A DNA stretch of 64,000 nt, taken from positions 10,168,001 through 10,232,000 of the forward strand of contig NW_027478169.1 of NCBI RefSeq assembly GCF_051020975.1, given 5' to 3'. The stretch is from Osmia lignaria lignaria. Lineage: Eukaryota; Arthropoda; Insecta; Hymenoptera; Megachilidae. Numbering within the stretch: position 1 is the stretch's first letter; each line of letters opens with the position of its first letter. The notes under the pieces are model-generated. The model had not been told where the DNA came from and did no database searches. It saw only the letters and a list, made by a program, of their open reading frames with translations. Of this stretch, positions 35,401 through 47,654 are shown one piece after another. Made by a program: the position numbers and the translations under genes.

Positions 35401-37290
35401 TTCTATGATATTTTTTGATCAGAAGCGTAGTTTTCGAGATATATCGAGATATTTAAAAGTTCCGAAGCCGCACCAACATAATAGAGATACAGAAACACCG
35501 TGGCCCCTTTCTTTGAGATAACTCTGCACTAGTGCGAGCCGCAAATGCCACTTCCAGCTTAGCTGTGCAGAAGAAGAACAACAAGAAGAAGAAATATCTC
35601 GAAATATGTCCGACAGGCCCCTTCCCTTGAGATAAATCTGCAAATATCTCGGAAACGAAGCGAGCTATGGCGAAATCTTAAGAGACCTTTTCTGTAGAGA
35701 ATTAAGTTTCCTACTTTTTATCTTCTATGATATTTTTTGAACAGATGCGTAGTTCTCGAGATATATCAAGATATTTAAAAGTTCCGAAGCCGCACCAACA
35801 TAATAGAGATACAGAAACACCGTGGCCCCTTTCTTTGAGATAACTCTGCACGATTGCGAGCTGGAAATGCCACTTCCAGTTTAGCTGTGCAGAAGAAGAA
35901 CAACAAGAAGAAGAAATATCTCGAAATATGTCCATCAGGACCCTTCCCTTGAGATAAATCTGCAAATATCTCGGAAACGAAGCGAGCTATGGCAAAATGT
36001 TAAGAGACCTTTTTTGTAGAGAATAATGTTTCCTACAATTTACGTTCTATGATATTTTTTGATCAGGAGCGCAGTTTTCGAGATATATCGAGATATTTAA
36101 AAGTTCCGAAGCCGCACCAACATAATAGAGATACAGAAACACCGTGGCCCCTTTCTTTGAGATAACTCTGCACTATTGCGACCTGCAAATGCCACTTCCA
36201 GCTCAGCTGTGCAGAAGAAGAACAACAAGAAGAAGAAATATCTCGAAATATGTCCGTCAGGCCCCTTCCCTTGAGATAAATCTGCAAATATCTCGGAAAC
36301 GAAGCGAGCTATGGCAAAATGTTAAGAGACCTTTTTTGTAGAGAATTAGGTTTCCTACTTTTTATGTTCTATGATATTTTTTGATCAGATGCGTAGTTCT
36401 CGAGATATATCAAGATATTTAAAAGTTCCGAAGCCCCACCAACACAATAGAGATACAGAAACACCGTGGCCCCTTTCTTTGAGATAACTCTGCACTAGTG
36501 CGAGCCGCAAATGCCACTTCCAGCTTAGCTGTGCAGAAGAAGAACAACAAGAAGAAGAAATATCTCGAAATATGTCCGACAGGCCCCTTCCCTTGAGATA
36601 AATCTGCAAATATCTCGGAAACGAAGCGAGCTATGCCGAAATGTTAAGAGACCTTTTTTGTAGCGAATTAAGTTTCCTACTTTTTATCTTCTACGATATT
36701 TTTTGATCAGATGCGTAGTTCTCGAGATATATCAAGATATTTAAAAGTTCCGAAGCCGCACCAACATAATAGAGATACAGAAACACCGTGGCCCCTTTCT
36801 TTGAGATAACTCTGCACTATTGCGCGCTGCAAATGCCACTTCCAGCTTAGCTGTGCAGAAGAAGAACAACAAGAAAAAGAAATATCTCGAAATATGTCCG
36901 TCAGGCCCCTTCCCTTGAGATAAATCTGCAAATATCTCGGAAACCAAGCGAGCTATGGCAAAATGTTAAGAGACCTTTTTTGTAGAGAATTAAGTTTCCT
37001 ACAATTTATGTTCTATGATATTTTTTGATCAGAAGCGTAGTTTTCGAGATATATCGAGATATTTAAAAGTTCCGAAGCCGCACCAACATAATAGAGATAC
37101 AGAAACACCGTGGCCCCTTTCTTTGAGATAACTCTGCACGATTGCGAGCTGGAAATGCCACTTCCAGTTTAGCTGTGCAGAAGAAGAACAACAAGAAGAA
37201 GAAATATCTCGAAATATGTCCATCAGGACCCTTCCCTTGAGATAAATCTGCAAATATCTCGGAAACGAAGCGACCTATGGCAAAATGTTA
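32461..37290. repeat. 15-monomer (4,830 bp) higher-order unit, copy 2
   Basis: It follows copy 1 directly and repeats its markers in order, first at offset 4,508 (to about 35,394) and then at 4,830 (from about 35,716). The extra monomer is 35419 (gcactagtgc and gtccgacagg type). Few differences are visible, for example atattgag for atatcgag in the first monomer, gataaatctg for gataagtctg, and gaagaacaac for gaagagcaac. Confidence 0.92.
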
Positions 37291-37994
37291 AGAGACCTTT
37301 TTTGTAGAGAATTAAGTTTCCTACTTTTTATGTTCTATGATATTTTTCGATCAGAGGCGCAGTTCTCGAGATATATCAAGATATTTAAAAGTTCCGAAGC
37401 CGCACCAACATAATAGAGATACAGAAACACCGTGGCCCCTCTCTTTGAGATAACTCTGCACTATTGCGAGCTGCAAATGCCACTTCCAGCTTAGCTGTGC
37501 AGAAGAAGAACAACAAGAATAAGAAATATTTCGAAATATGTCCGTCAGGCCCCTTCCCTTGAGATAAATCTGCAAATATCTCGGAAACGAAGCGGGCTAC
37601 GGCAAAATGTTAAGAGACCTTTTTTGTAGAAAATTAGGTTTCCTACTTTTTATGTTCTATGATATTTTTTGATCAGATGCGTAGTTCTCGAGATATATCA
37701 AGATATTTAAAAGTTTCGAAGCCGCACCAACATAATAGAGATACAGAAACACCGTGGCCCCTTTCTTTGAGATAACTCTGCACTATTGCGAGCTGCAAAT
37801 GCCACTTCCAGCTTAGCTGTGCAGAGGAAGAACAACAAGAAGAAGAAGTATCTCGAAATATGTCCGTCAGGCCCGTTCCTTTGAGCTGAATCTGCAAATA
37901 TCTCGGAAACGAAGCGAGCTATGGCAAAATGTTAAGAGACGTTTTTTGTAGTGAATTATGTTTCCTACAATTTATGTACTATGATATTTTTTGA
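37291..37994. repeat. Partial third copy of the 14/15-monomer unit
   Basis: Monomers 37351 and 37673 repeat 30267/34775 and 30589/35097: gatcagaggcgcag, aataagaaatatttcg, cgggctacggc, agtttcgaagcc, gaagtatctcg and cccgttcctttgag. It lacks the gcacgaac change and has ccttttttg where the others have ccttttctg. It joins directly to the end of copy 2, so it starts in the middle of the unit. Confidence 0.85.
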
Positions 37995-38316
37995 TCAGAA
38001 GCGTAGTTTTCGAGATATATCGAGATATTTAAAAGTTCCGAAGCCGCACCAACATAATAGAGATACAGAAACACCGTGGCTCCTTTCTTTGAGATAACTC
38101 TGCACTAGTACGAGCCGCAAATGCCACTTCCAGCTTAGCTGTGCAGAAGAAGAACAACAAGAAGAAGAAATATCTCGAAATATGTCCGTCAGGCCCCTTC
38201 CCTTGAGATAAATCTGCAAATATCTCGGAAACGAAGCGAGCTATGGCAAAATGTTAAGAGACCTTTATTGTAGAGAATTAAGTTTCCTACTTTTTATGTT
38301 CTATGATATTTTTCGA

Positions 38317-40248
38317 TCAGAGGCGTAGTTCTCGAGATATATCAAGATATTTTAAAGTTCCGAAGCCGCACCAACATAATAGAGATACAGAAACACCGTG
38401 GCCCCTTTCTTTGAGATAACTCTGCACGATTGCGAGCTGGAAATGCCACTTCCAGTTTAGCTGTGCAGAAGAAGAACAACAAGAAGAAGAAATATCTCGA
38501 AATATGTCCATCAGGACCCTGCCCTTGAGATAAATCTGCAAATATCTCGGAAACGAAGCGAGCTATGGCAAAATGTTAAGAGACCTTTTTTGTAGAGAAT
38601 TAAGTTTCCTACTTTTTATGTTCTATGATATTTTTTGATCAGATGCGTAGTTCTCGAGATATATCCAGATATTTAAAAGCTCCGAAGCGGCACCAACATA
38701 ATAGAGATACAGAAACACCGTGGCCCCTTTCTTTGAGGTAACTCTGCACTATTGCGAGCTGCAAATGCCACTTCCAGCTTAGCTGTGCAGAAGAAGAACA
38801 ACAAGAAGAAGAAATATCTCGAAATATGTCCCTCAGGCCCCTTCCCTTGAGATAAATCTGCAAATATCTCGGAAACCAAGCGAGCTATGGCAAAATGTTA
38901 AGAGACCTTATTTGTAGAGAATTAAGTTTCCTACTTTTTATGTTCTACGATATTTTTTGATCAGATGCGTAGTTCTCGAGATATATCAAGATATTTAAAA
39001 GTTCCGAAGCCGCACCAACATAATAGAGATACAGAAACACCGTGGCCCCTTTCTTTGAGATAACTCTGCACTATTGCGAGCTGCAAATGCCACTTCCAGC
39101 TTAGCTGTGCAGTAGAAGAACAACAAGAAGAAGAAATATCTCGAAATATGTCCGTCAGGCCCCTTCCCTTGAGATAAATCTGCAAATATCTCGGAAACGA
39201 AGCGAGCTATGGCAAAATGTTGAGAGACCTTTTTTGTAGAGAATTATGTTTCCTACAATTTACGTTCTCTGATATTTTTTGATCAGAAGCGTAGTTTTCG
39301 AGATATATCAAGATATTTAAAAGTTCCGAAGCCGCACCAACATAATAGAGATACAGAAACACCGTGGCCCCTTTCTTTGAGATAACTCTGCACTATTGCG
39401 CGCTGCAAATGCCACTTCCAGCTTAGCTGTGCAGAAGAAGAACAACAAGAAGAAGAAATATCTCGAAATATGTCCGTCAGGCCCCTTCCCTTGAGATAAA
39501 TCTGCAAATATCTCGGAAACGAAGCGAGCTATGGCAAAATGTTAAGAGACCTTTTTTGTAGAGAATTAAGTTTCCTACTTTTTATGTTCTATGATATTTT
39601 TTGATCAGATGCGTAGTTCTCGAGATATATCAAGATATTTAAAAGTTCCGAAGCCGCACCAACATAATAGAGATACAGAAACACCGTGGCCCCTTTCTTT
39701 GAGATAACTCTGCACTATTGCGAGCTGCAAATGCCACTTCCAGCTTAGCTGTGCAGAAGAAGAACAACAAGAAGAAGAAATATCTCGAAATATGTCCGTC
39801 AGGCCCCTTCCCTTGAGATAAATCTGCAAATATCTCGGAAACGAAGCGAGCTATGGCAAAATGTTAAGAGACCTTTTTTGTAGAGAATTATGTTTCCTAC
39901 AATTTACGTTCTCTGATATTTTTTGATCAGAAGCGTAGTTTTCGAGATATATCAAGATATTTAAAAGTTCCGAAGCCGCACCAACATAATAGAGATACAG
40001 AAACACCGTGGCCCCTTTCTTTGAGATAACTCTGCACTATTGCGCGCTGCAAATGCCACTTCCAGCTTAGCTGTGCAGAAGAAGAACAACAAGAAGAAGA
40101 AATATCTCGAAATATGTCCGTCAGGCCCCTTCCCTTGAGATAAATCTGCAAATACCTCGGAAACGAAGGGAGCTATGGCAAAATGTTAAGAGACCTTTTT
40201 TGTAGAGAATTAAGTTTCCTACTTTTTATGTTCTATGATATTTTTTGA
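38317..40248. repeat. Six-monomer block, copy 1 of three
   Basis: Order of marker monomers: 38317 (gatcagaggcg, tattttaaag, ggaccctgccc); 38639 (atccagat, aagctccgaagcgg, gaggtaac, gtccctcagg, gaaaccaagcg); 38961 (gtgcagtagaag, gttgagagacc, acgttctctg); 39283 (tgcgcgctgc); 39605; and 39927 (aaatacctcgg, cgaagggagc). The block recurs at 41537 (offset 3,220) and, without its first monomer, at 44113. Confidence 0.88.
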
Positions 40249-41536
40249 TCAGATGCGTAGTTCTCGAGATATATCAAGATAGTTAAAAGTTCCGAAGCCG
40301 CACCAACATAATAGAGATACAGAAACACCGTGGCCCCTTTCTTTGAGATAACTCTGCACTATTGCGAGCTGCAAATGCCACTTCCAGCTTAGCTGTGCAG
40401 AAGAAGAACAACAAGAACAAGAAATATCTCGAAATATGTCCGTCAGGCCCCTTCCCTTGAGATAAATCTGCAAATATCTCGGAAACGAAGCGAGCTATGG
40501 CAAAATGTTAAGAGACCTTTTTTGTAGAGAATTAAGTTTCCTACTTTTTATGTTCTATGATATTTTTTGATCAGATGCGTAGTTCTCGAGATATATCCAG
40601 ATATTTAAAAGTTCCGAAGCGGCACCAACATAATAGAGATACAGAAACACCGTGGCCCCTTTCTTTGAGGTAACTCTGCACTATTGCGAGCTGCAAATGC
40701 CACTTCCAGCTTAGCTGTGCAGAAGAAGAACAACAAGAAGAAGAAATATCTCGAAATATGTCCCTCAGGCCCCTTCCCTTGAGATAAATCTGCAAATATC
40801 TCGGAAACCAAGCGAGCTATGGCAAAATGTTAAGAGACCTTATTTGTAGAGAATTAAGTTTCCTACTTTTTATGTTCTACGATATTTTTTGATCAGATGC
40901 GTAGTTCTCGAGATATATCAAGATATTTAAAAGTTCCGAAGCCGCACCAACATAATAGAGATACCGAAACACCGTGGCCCCTTTCTTTGAGATAACTCTG
41001 CACTATTGCGAGCTGCAAATGCCACTTCCAGCTTAGCTGTGCAGAAGAAGAACAACAAGAAGAAGAAATATCTCGAAATATGTCCGTCAGGCCCCTTCCC
41101 TTGAGATAAATCTGCAAATATCTCGGAAACGAAGCGAGCTATGGCAATATCTTAAGAGACCTTTTTTGTAGAGAATTATGTTTCCTACAATTTACGTTCT
41201 ATGATATTTTTTGATCAGATGCGTAGTTCTCGAGATATATCCAGATATTTAAAAGTTCCGAAGCGGCACCAACATAATAGAGATACAGAAACACCGTGGC
41301 CCCTTTCTTTGAGGTAACTCTGCACTATTGCGAGCTGCAAATGCCACTTCCAGCTTAGCTGTGCAGAAGAAGAACAACAAGAAGAAGAAATATCTCGAAA
41401 TATGTCCCTCAGGCCCCTTCCCTTGAGATAAATCTGCAAATATCTCGGAAACGAAGCGAGCTATGGCAAAATGTTAAGAGACCTTTATTGTAGAGAATTA
41501 AGTTTCCTACTTTTTATGTTCTATGATATTTTTCGA
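40249..41536. repeat. Four-monomer linker between block copies 1 and 2
   Basis: Monomers: 40249 (gatagttaaaag, caagaacaag), 40571 (atccagat type), 40893 (gataccgaaac, ggcaatatcttaag) and 41215 (atccagat type). The section 40571-41214 recurs at 46045-46688 (offset 5,474, or 17 monomers) with the rare gataccgaaac and caatatcttaag markers. Confidence 0.8.
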
Positions 41537-43468
41537 TCAGAGGCGTAGTTCTCGAGATATATCAAGATATTTTAAAGTTCCGAAGCCGCACCAACATAAT
41601 AGAGATACAGAAACACCGTGGCCCCTTTCTTTGAGATAACTCTGCACGATTGCGAGCTGGAAATGCCACTTCCAGTTTAGCTGTGCAGAAGAAGAACAAC
41701 AAGAAGAAGAAATATCTCGAAATATGTCCATCAGGACCCTGCCCTTGAGATAAATCTGCAAATATCTCGGAAACGAAGCGAGCTATGGCAAAATGTTAAG
41801 AGACCTTTTTTGTAGAGAATTAAGTTTCCTACTTTTTATGTTCTATGATATTTTTTGATCAGATGCGTAGTTCTCGAGATATATCCAGATATTTAAAAGC
41901 TCCGAAGCGGCACCAACATAATAGAGATACAGAAACACCGTGGCCCCTTTCTTTGAGGTAACTCTGCACTATTGCGAGCTGCAAATGCCACTTCCAGCTT
42001 AGCTGTGCAGAAGAAGAACAACAAGAAGAAGAAATATCTCGAAATATGTCCCTCAGGCCCCTTCCCTTGAGATAAATCTGCAAATATCTCGGAAACCAAG
42101 CGAGCTATGGCAAAATGTTAAGAGACCTTGTTTGTAGAGAATTAAGTTTCCTACTTTTTATGTTCTACGATATTTTTTGATCAGATGCGTAGTTCTCGAG
42201 ATATATCAAGATATTTAAAAGTTCCGAAGCCGCACCAACATAATAGAGATACAGAAACACCGTGGCCCCTTTCTTTGAGATAACTCTGCACTATTGCGAG
42301 CTGCAAATGCCACTTCCAGCTTAGCTGTGCAGTAGAAGAACAACAAGAAGAAGAAATATCTCGAAATATGTCCGTCAGGCCCCTTCCCTTGAGATAAATC
42401 TGCAAATATCTCGGAAACGAAGCGAGCTATGGCAAAATGTTGAGAGACCTTTTTTGTAGAGAATTATGTTTCCTACAATTTACGTTCTCTGATATTTTTT
42501 GATCAGAAGCGTAGTTTTCGAGATATATCAAGATATTTAAAAGTTCCGAAGCCGCACCAACATAAGAGAGATACAGAAACACCGTGGCCCCTTTCTTTGA
42601 GATAACTCTGCACTATTGCGCGCTGCAAATGCCACTTCCAGCTTAGCTGTGCAGAAGAAGAACAACAAGAAGAAGAAATATCTCGAAATATGTCCGTCAG
42701 GCCCCTTCCCTTGAGATAAATCTGCAAATATCTCGGAAACGAAGCGAGCTATGGCAAAATGTTAAGAGACCTTTTTTGTAGAGAATTAAGTTTCCTACTT
42801 TTTATGTTCTATGATATTTTTTGATCAGATGCGTAGTTCTCGAGATATATCAAGATATTTAAAAGTTCCGAAGCCGCACCAACATAATAGAGATACAGAA
42901 ACACCGTGGCCCCTTTCTTTGAGATAACTCTGCACTATTGCGAGCTGCAAATGCCACTTCCAGCTTAGCTGTGCAGAAGAAGAACAACAAGAAGAAGAAA
43001 TATCTCGAAATATGTCCGTCAGGCCCCTTCCCTTGAGATAAATCTGCAAATATCTCGGAAACGAAGCGAGCTATGGCAAAATGTTAAGAGACCTTTTTTG
43101 TAGAGAATTATGTTTCCTACAATTTACGTTCTCTGATATTTTTTGATCAGAAGCGTAGTTTTCGAGATATATCAAGATATTTAAAAGTTCCGAAGCCGCA
43201 CCAACATAATAGAGATACAGAAACACCGTGGCCCCTTTCTTTGAGATAACTCTGCACTATTGCGCGCTGCAAATGCCACTTCCAGCTTAGCTGTGCAGAA
43301 GAAGAACAACAAGAAGAAGAAATATCTCGAAATATGTCCGTCAGGCCCCTTCCCTTGAGATAAATCTGCAAATACCTCGGAAACGAAGGGAGCTATGGCA
43401 AAATGTTAAGAGACCTTTTTTGTAGAGAATTAAGTTTCCTACTTTTTATGTTCTATGATATTTTTTGA
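41537..43468. repeat. Six-monomer block, copy 2 of three
   Basis: Counterpart of 38317-40248 at +3,220. It differs from copy 1 by accttgtttg (copy 1 has accttatttg) and by acataagagag (copy 1 has acataatagag). Both changes are shared with copy 3, so copies 2 and 3 are the closer pair. Confidence 0.88.
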
Positions 43469-44112
43469 TCAGATGCGTAGTTCTCGAGATATATCCAGAT
43501 ATTTAAAAGTTCCGAAGCGGCACCAACATAATAGAGATACAGAAACACCGTGGCCCCTTTCTTTGAGGTAACTCTGCACTATTGCGAGCTGCAAATGCCA
43601 CTTCCAGCTTAGCTGTGCAGAAGAAGAACAACAAGAAGAAGAAATATCTCGAAATATGTCCCTCAGGCCCCTTCCCTTGAGATAAATCTGCAAATAACTC
43701 GGAAACCAAGCGAGCTATGGCAAAATGTTAAGAGACCTTATTTGTAGAGAATTAAGTTTCCTACTTTTTATGTTCTACGATATTTTTTGATCAGATGCGT
43801 AGTTCTCGAGATATATCAAGATATTTAAAAGTTCCGAAGCCGCACCAACATAATAGAGATACAGAAACACCGTGGCCCCTTTCTTTGAGATAACTCTGCA
43901 CTATTGCGAGCTGCAAATGCCACTTCCAGCTTAGCTGTGCAGAAGAAGAACAACAAGAACAAGAAATATCTCGAAATATGTCCGTCAGGCCCCTTCCCTT
44001 GAGATAAATCTGCAAATATCTCGGAAACGAAGCGAGCTATGGCAAAATGTTAAGAGACCTTTTTTGTAGAGAATTAAGTTTCCTACTTTTTATGTTCTAT
44101 GATATTTTTTGA

Positions 44113-45722
44113 TCAGATGCGTAGTTCTCGAGATATATCCAGATATTTAAAAGCTCCGAAGCGGCACCAACATAATAGAGATACAGAAACACCGTGGCCC
44201 CTTTCTTTGAGGTAACTCTGCACTATTGCGAGCTGCAAATGCCACTTCCAGCTTAGCTGTGCAGAAGAAGAACAACAAGAAGAAGAAATATCTCGAAATA
44301 TGTCCCTCAGGCCCCTTCCCTTGAGATAAATCTGCAAATATCTCGGAAACCAAGCGAGCTATGGCAAAATGTTAAGAGACCTTGTTTGTAGAGAATTAAG
44401 TTTCCTACTTTTTATGTTCTACGATATTTTTTGATCAGATGCGTAGTTCTCGAGATATATCAAGATATTTAAAAGTTCCGAAGCCGCACCAACATAATAG
44501 AGATACAGAAACACCGTGGCCCCTTTCTTTGAGATAACTCTGCACTATTGCGAGCTGCAAATGCCACTTCCAGCTTAGCTGTGCAGTAGAAGAACAACAA
44601 GAAGAAGAAATATCTCGAAATATGTCCGTCAGGCCCCTTCCCTTGAGATAAATCTGCAAATATCTCGGAAACGAAGCGAGCTATGGCAAAATGTTGAGAG
44701 ACCTTTTTTGTAGAGAATTATGTTTCCTACAATTTACGTTCTCTGATATTTTTTGATCAGAAGCGTAGTTTTCGAGATATATCAAGATATTTAAAAGTTC
44801 CGAAGCCGCACCAACATAAGAGAGATACAGAAACACCGTGGCCCCTTTCTTTGAGATAACTCTGCACTATTGCGCGCTGCAAATGCCACTTCCAGCTTAG
44901 CTGTGCAGAAGAAGAACAACAAGAAGAAGAAATATCTCGAAATATGTCCGTCAGGCCCCTTCCCTTGAGATAAATCTGCAAATATCTCGGAAACGAAGCG
45001 AGCTATGGCAAAATGTTAAGAGACCTTTTTTGTAGAGAATTAAGTTTCCTACTTTTTATGTTCTATGATATTTTTTGATCAGATGCGTAGTTCTCGAGAT
45101 ATATCAAGATATTTAAAAGTTCCGAAGCCGCACCAACATAATAGAGATACAGAAACACCGTGGCCCCTTTCTTTGAGATAACTCTGCACTATTGCGAGCT
45201 GCAAATGCCACTTCCAGCTTAGCTGTGCAGAAGAAGAACAACAAGAAGAAGAAATATCTCGAAATATGTCCGTCAGGCCCCTTCCCTTGAGATAAATCTG
45301 CAAATATCTCGGAAACGAAGCGAGCTATGGCAAAATGTTAAGAGACCTTTTTTGTAGAGAATTATGTTTCCTACAATTTACGTTCTCTGATATTTTTTGA
45401 TCAGAAGCGTAGTTTTCGAGATATATCAAGATATTTAAAAGTTCCGAAGCCGCACCAACATAATAGAGATACAGAAACACCGTGGCCCCTTTCTTTGAGA
45501 TAACTCTGCACTATTGCGCGCTGCAAATGCCACTTCCAGCTTAGCTGTGCAGAAGAAGAACAACAAGAAGAAGAAATATCTCGAAATATGTCCGTCAGGC
45601 CCCTTCCCTTGAGATAAATCTGCAAATACCTCGGAAACGAAGGGAGCTATGGCAAAATGTTAAGAGACCTTTTTTGTAGAGAATTAAGTTTCCTACTTTT
45701 TATGTTCTATGATATTTTTTGA
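44113..45722. repeat. Five-monomer block, copy 3 of three
   Basis: Matches 41859-43468 at +2,254 (seven monomers), including the derived accttgtttg and acataagagag changes. It lacks the first monomer of the block. The two-monomer linker 43469-44112 precedes it (an atccagat type with aaataactcgg, then a caagaacaag type). Confidence 0.86.
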
Positions 45723-46044
45723 TCAGATGCGTAGTTCTCGAGATATATCCAGATATTTAAAAGTTCCGAAGCGGCACCAACATAATAGAGATACAGAAAC
45801 ACCGTGGCCCCTTTCTTTGAGGTAACTCTGCACTATTGCGAGCTGCAAATGCCACTTCCAGCTTAGCTGTGCAGAAGAAGAACAACAAGAACAAGAAATA
45901 TCTCGAAATATGTCCGTCAGGCCCCTTCCCTTGAGATAAATCTGCAAATATCTCGGAAACGAAGCGAGCTATGGCAAAATGTTAAGAGACCTTTTTTGTA
46001 GAGAATTAAGTTTCCTACTTTTTATGTTCTATGATATTTTTTGA
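45723..46044. repeat. Chimeric monomer (atccagat-type left, caagaacaag-type right)
   Basis: The left part has atccagat, gaagcggcacc and tttgaggtaac, markers of monomers such as 43469. The right part has caagaacaag with gtccgtcagg and gaaacgaagcg, markers of 43791. In copy 2 these are two separate adjacent monomers (43469 and 43791). 45723 therefore looks like their fusion, with loss of exactly one unit and a crossover between tttgaggtaac and caagaacaag. Confidence 0.85.
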
Positions 46045-47654
46045 TCAGATGCGTAGTTCTCGAGATATATCCAGATATTTAAAAGTTCCGAAGCGGCACC
46101 AACATAATAGAGATACAGAAACACCGTGGCCCCTTTCTTTGAGGTAACTCTGCACTATTGCGAGCTGCAAATGCCACTTCCAGCTTAGCTGTGCAGAAGA
46201 AGAACAACAAGAAGAAGAAATATCTCGAAATATGTCCCTCAGGCCCCTTCCCTTGAGATAAATCTGCAAATATCTCGGAAACCAAGCGAGCTATGGCAAA
46301 ATGTTAAGAGACCTTATTTGTAGAGAATTAAGTTTCCTACTTTTTATGTTCTACGATATTTTTTGATCAGATGCGTAGTTCTCGAGATATATCAAGATAT
46401 TTAAAAGTTCCGAAGCCGCACCAACATAATAGAGATACCGAAACACCGTGGCCCCTTTCTTTGAGATAACTCTGCACTATTGCGAGCTGCAAATGCCACT
46501 TCCAGCTTAGCTGTGCAGAAGAAGAACAACAAGAAGAAGAAATATCTCGAAATATGTCCGTCAGGCCCCTTCCCTTGAGATAAATCTGCAAATATCTCGG
46601 AAACGAAGCGAGCTATGGCAATATCTTAAGAGACCTTTTTTGTAGAGAATTATGTTTCCTACAATTTACGTTCTATGATATTTTTTGATCAGATGCGTAG
46701 TTCTCGAGATATATCCAGATATTTAAAAGTTCCGAAGCGGCACCAACATAATAGAGATACAGAAACACCGTGGCCCCTTTCTTTGAGGTAACTCTGCACT
46801 ATTGCGAGCTGCAAATGCCACTTCCAGCTTAGCTGTGCAGAAGAAGAACAACAAGAAGAAGAAATATCTCGAAATATGTCCCTCAGGCCCCTTCCCTTGA
46901 GATAAATCTGCAAATATCTCGGAAACCAAGCGAGCTATGGCAAAATGTTAAGAGACCTTATTTGTAGAGAATTAAGTTTCCTACTTTTTATGTTCTACGA
47001 TATTTTTTGATCAGATGCGTAGTTCTCGAGATATATCAAGATATTTAAAAGTTCCGAAGCCGCACCAACATAATAGAGATACAGAAACACCGTGGCCCCT
47101 TTCTTTGAGATAACTCTGCACTATTGCGAGCTGCAAATGCCACTTCCAGCTTAGCTGTGCAGAAGAAGAACAACAAGAACAAGAAATATCTCGAAATATG
47201 TCCGTCAGGCCCCTTCCCTTCAGATAAATCTGCAAATATCTCGGAAACGAAGCGAGCTATGGCAAAATGTTAAGAGACCTTTTTTGTAGAGAATTAAGTT
47301 TCCTACTTTTTATGTTCTATGATATTTTTTGATCAGATGCGTAGTTCTCGAGATATATCCAGATATTTAAAAGTTCCGAAGCGGCACCAACATAATAGAG
47401 ATACAGAAACACCGTGGCCCATATCTTTGAGGTAACTCTGCACTATTGCGAGCTGCAAATGCCACTTCCAGCTTAGCTGTGCAGAAGAAGAACAACAAGA
47501 AGAAGAAATATCTCGAAATATGTCCGTCAGGCCCCTTCCCTTGAGATAAATCTGCAAATATCTCGGAAACGAAGCGAGCTACGGCAAAATGTTAAGAGAC
47601 CTTTTTTGTAGAAAATTAGGATTCCTACTTTTTATGTTCTATGATATTTTTTGA
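46045..47654. repeat. Five-monomer stretch rich in atccagat-type units
   Basis: 46045, 46689 and 47333 are atccagat/gaagcggcacc types, separated by 46367 (gataccgaaac, caatatcttaag) and 47011 (caagaacaag, ccttcagataa). Thus 46045-46688 repeats 40571-41214. Monomer 47333 carries a local change, ggcccatatctttgag, and ends in gctacggc with tagaaaattaggattcc, the junction type typical of region 5. Confidence 0.78.
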
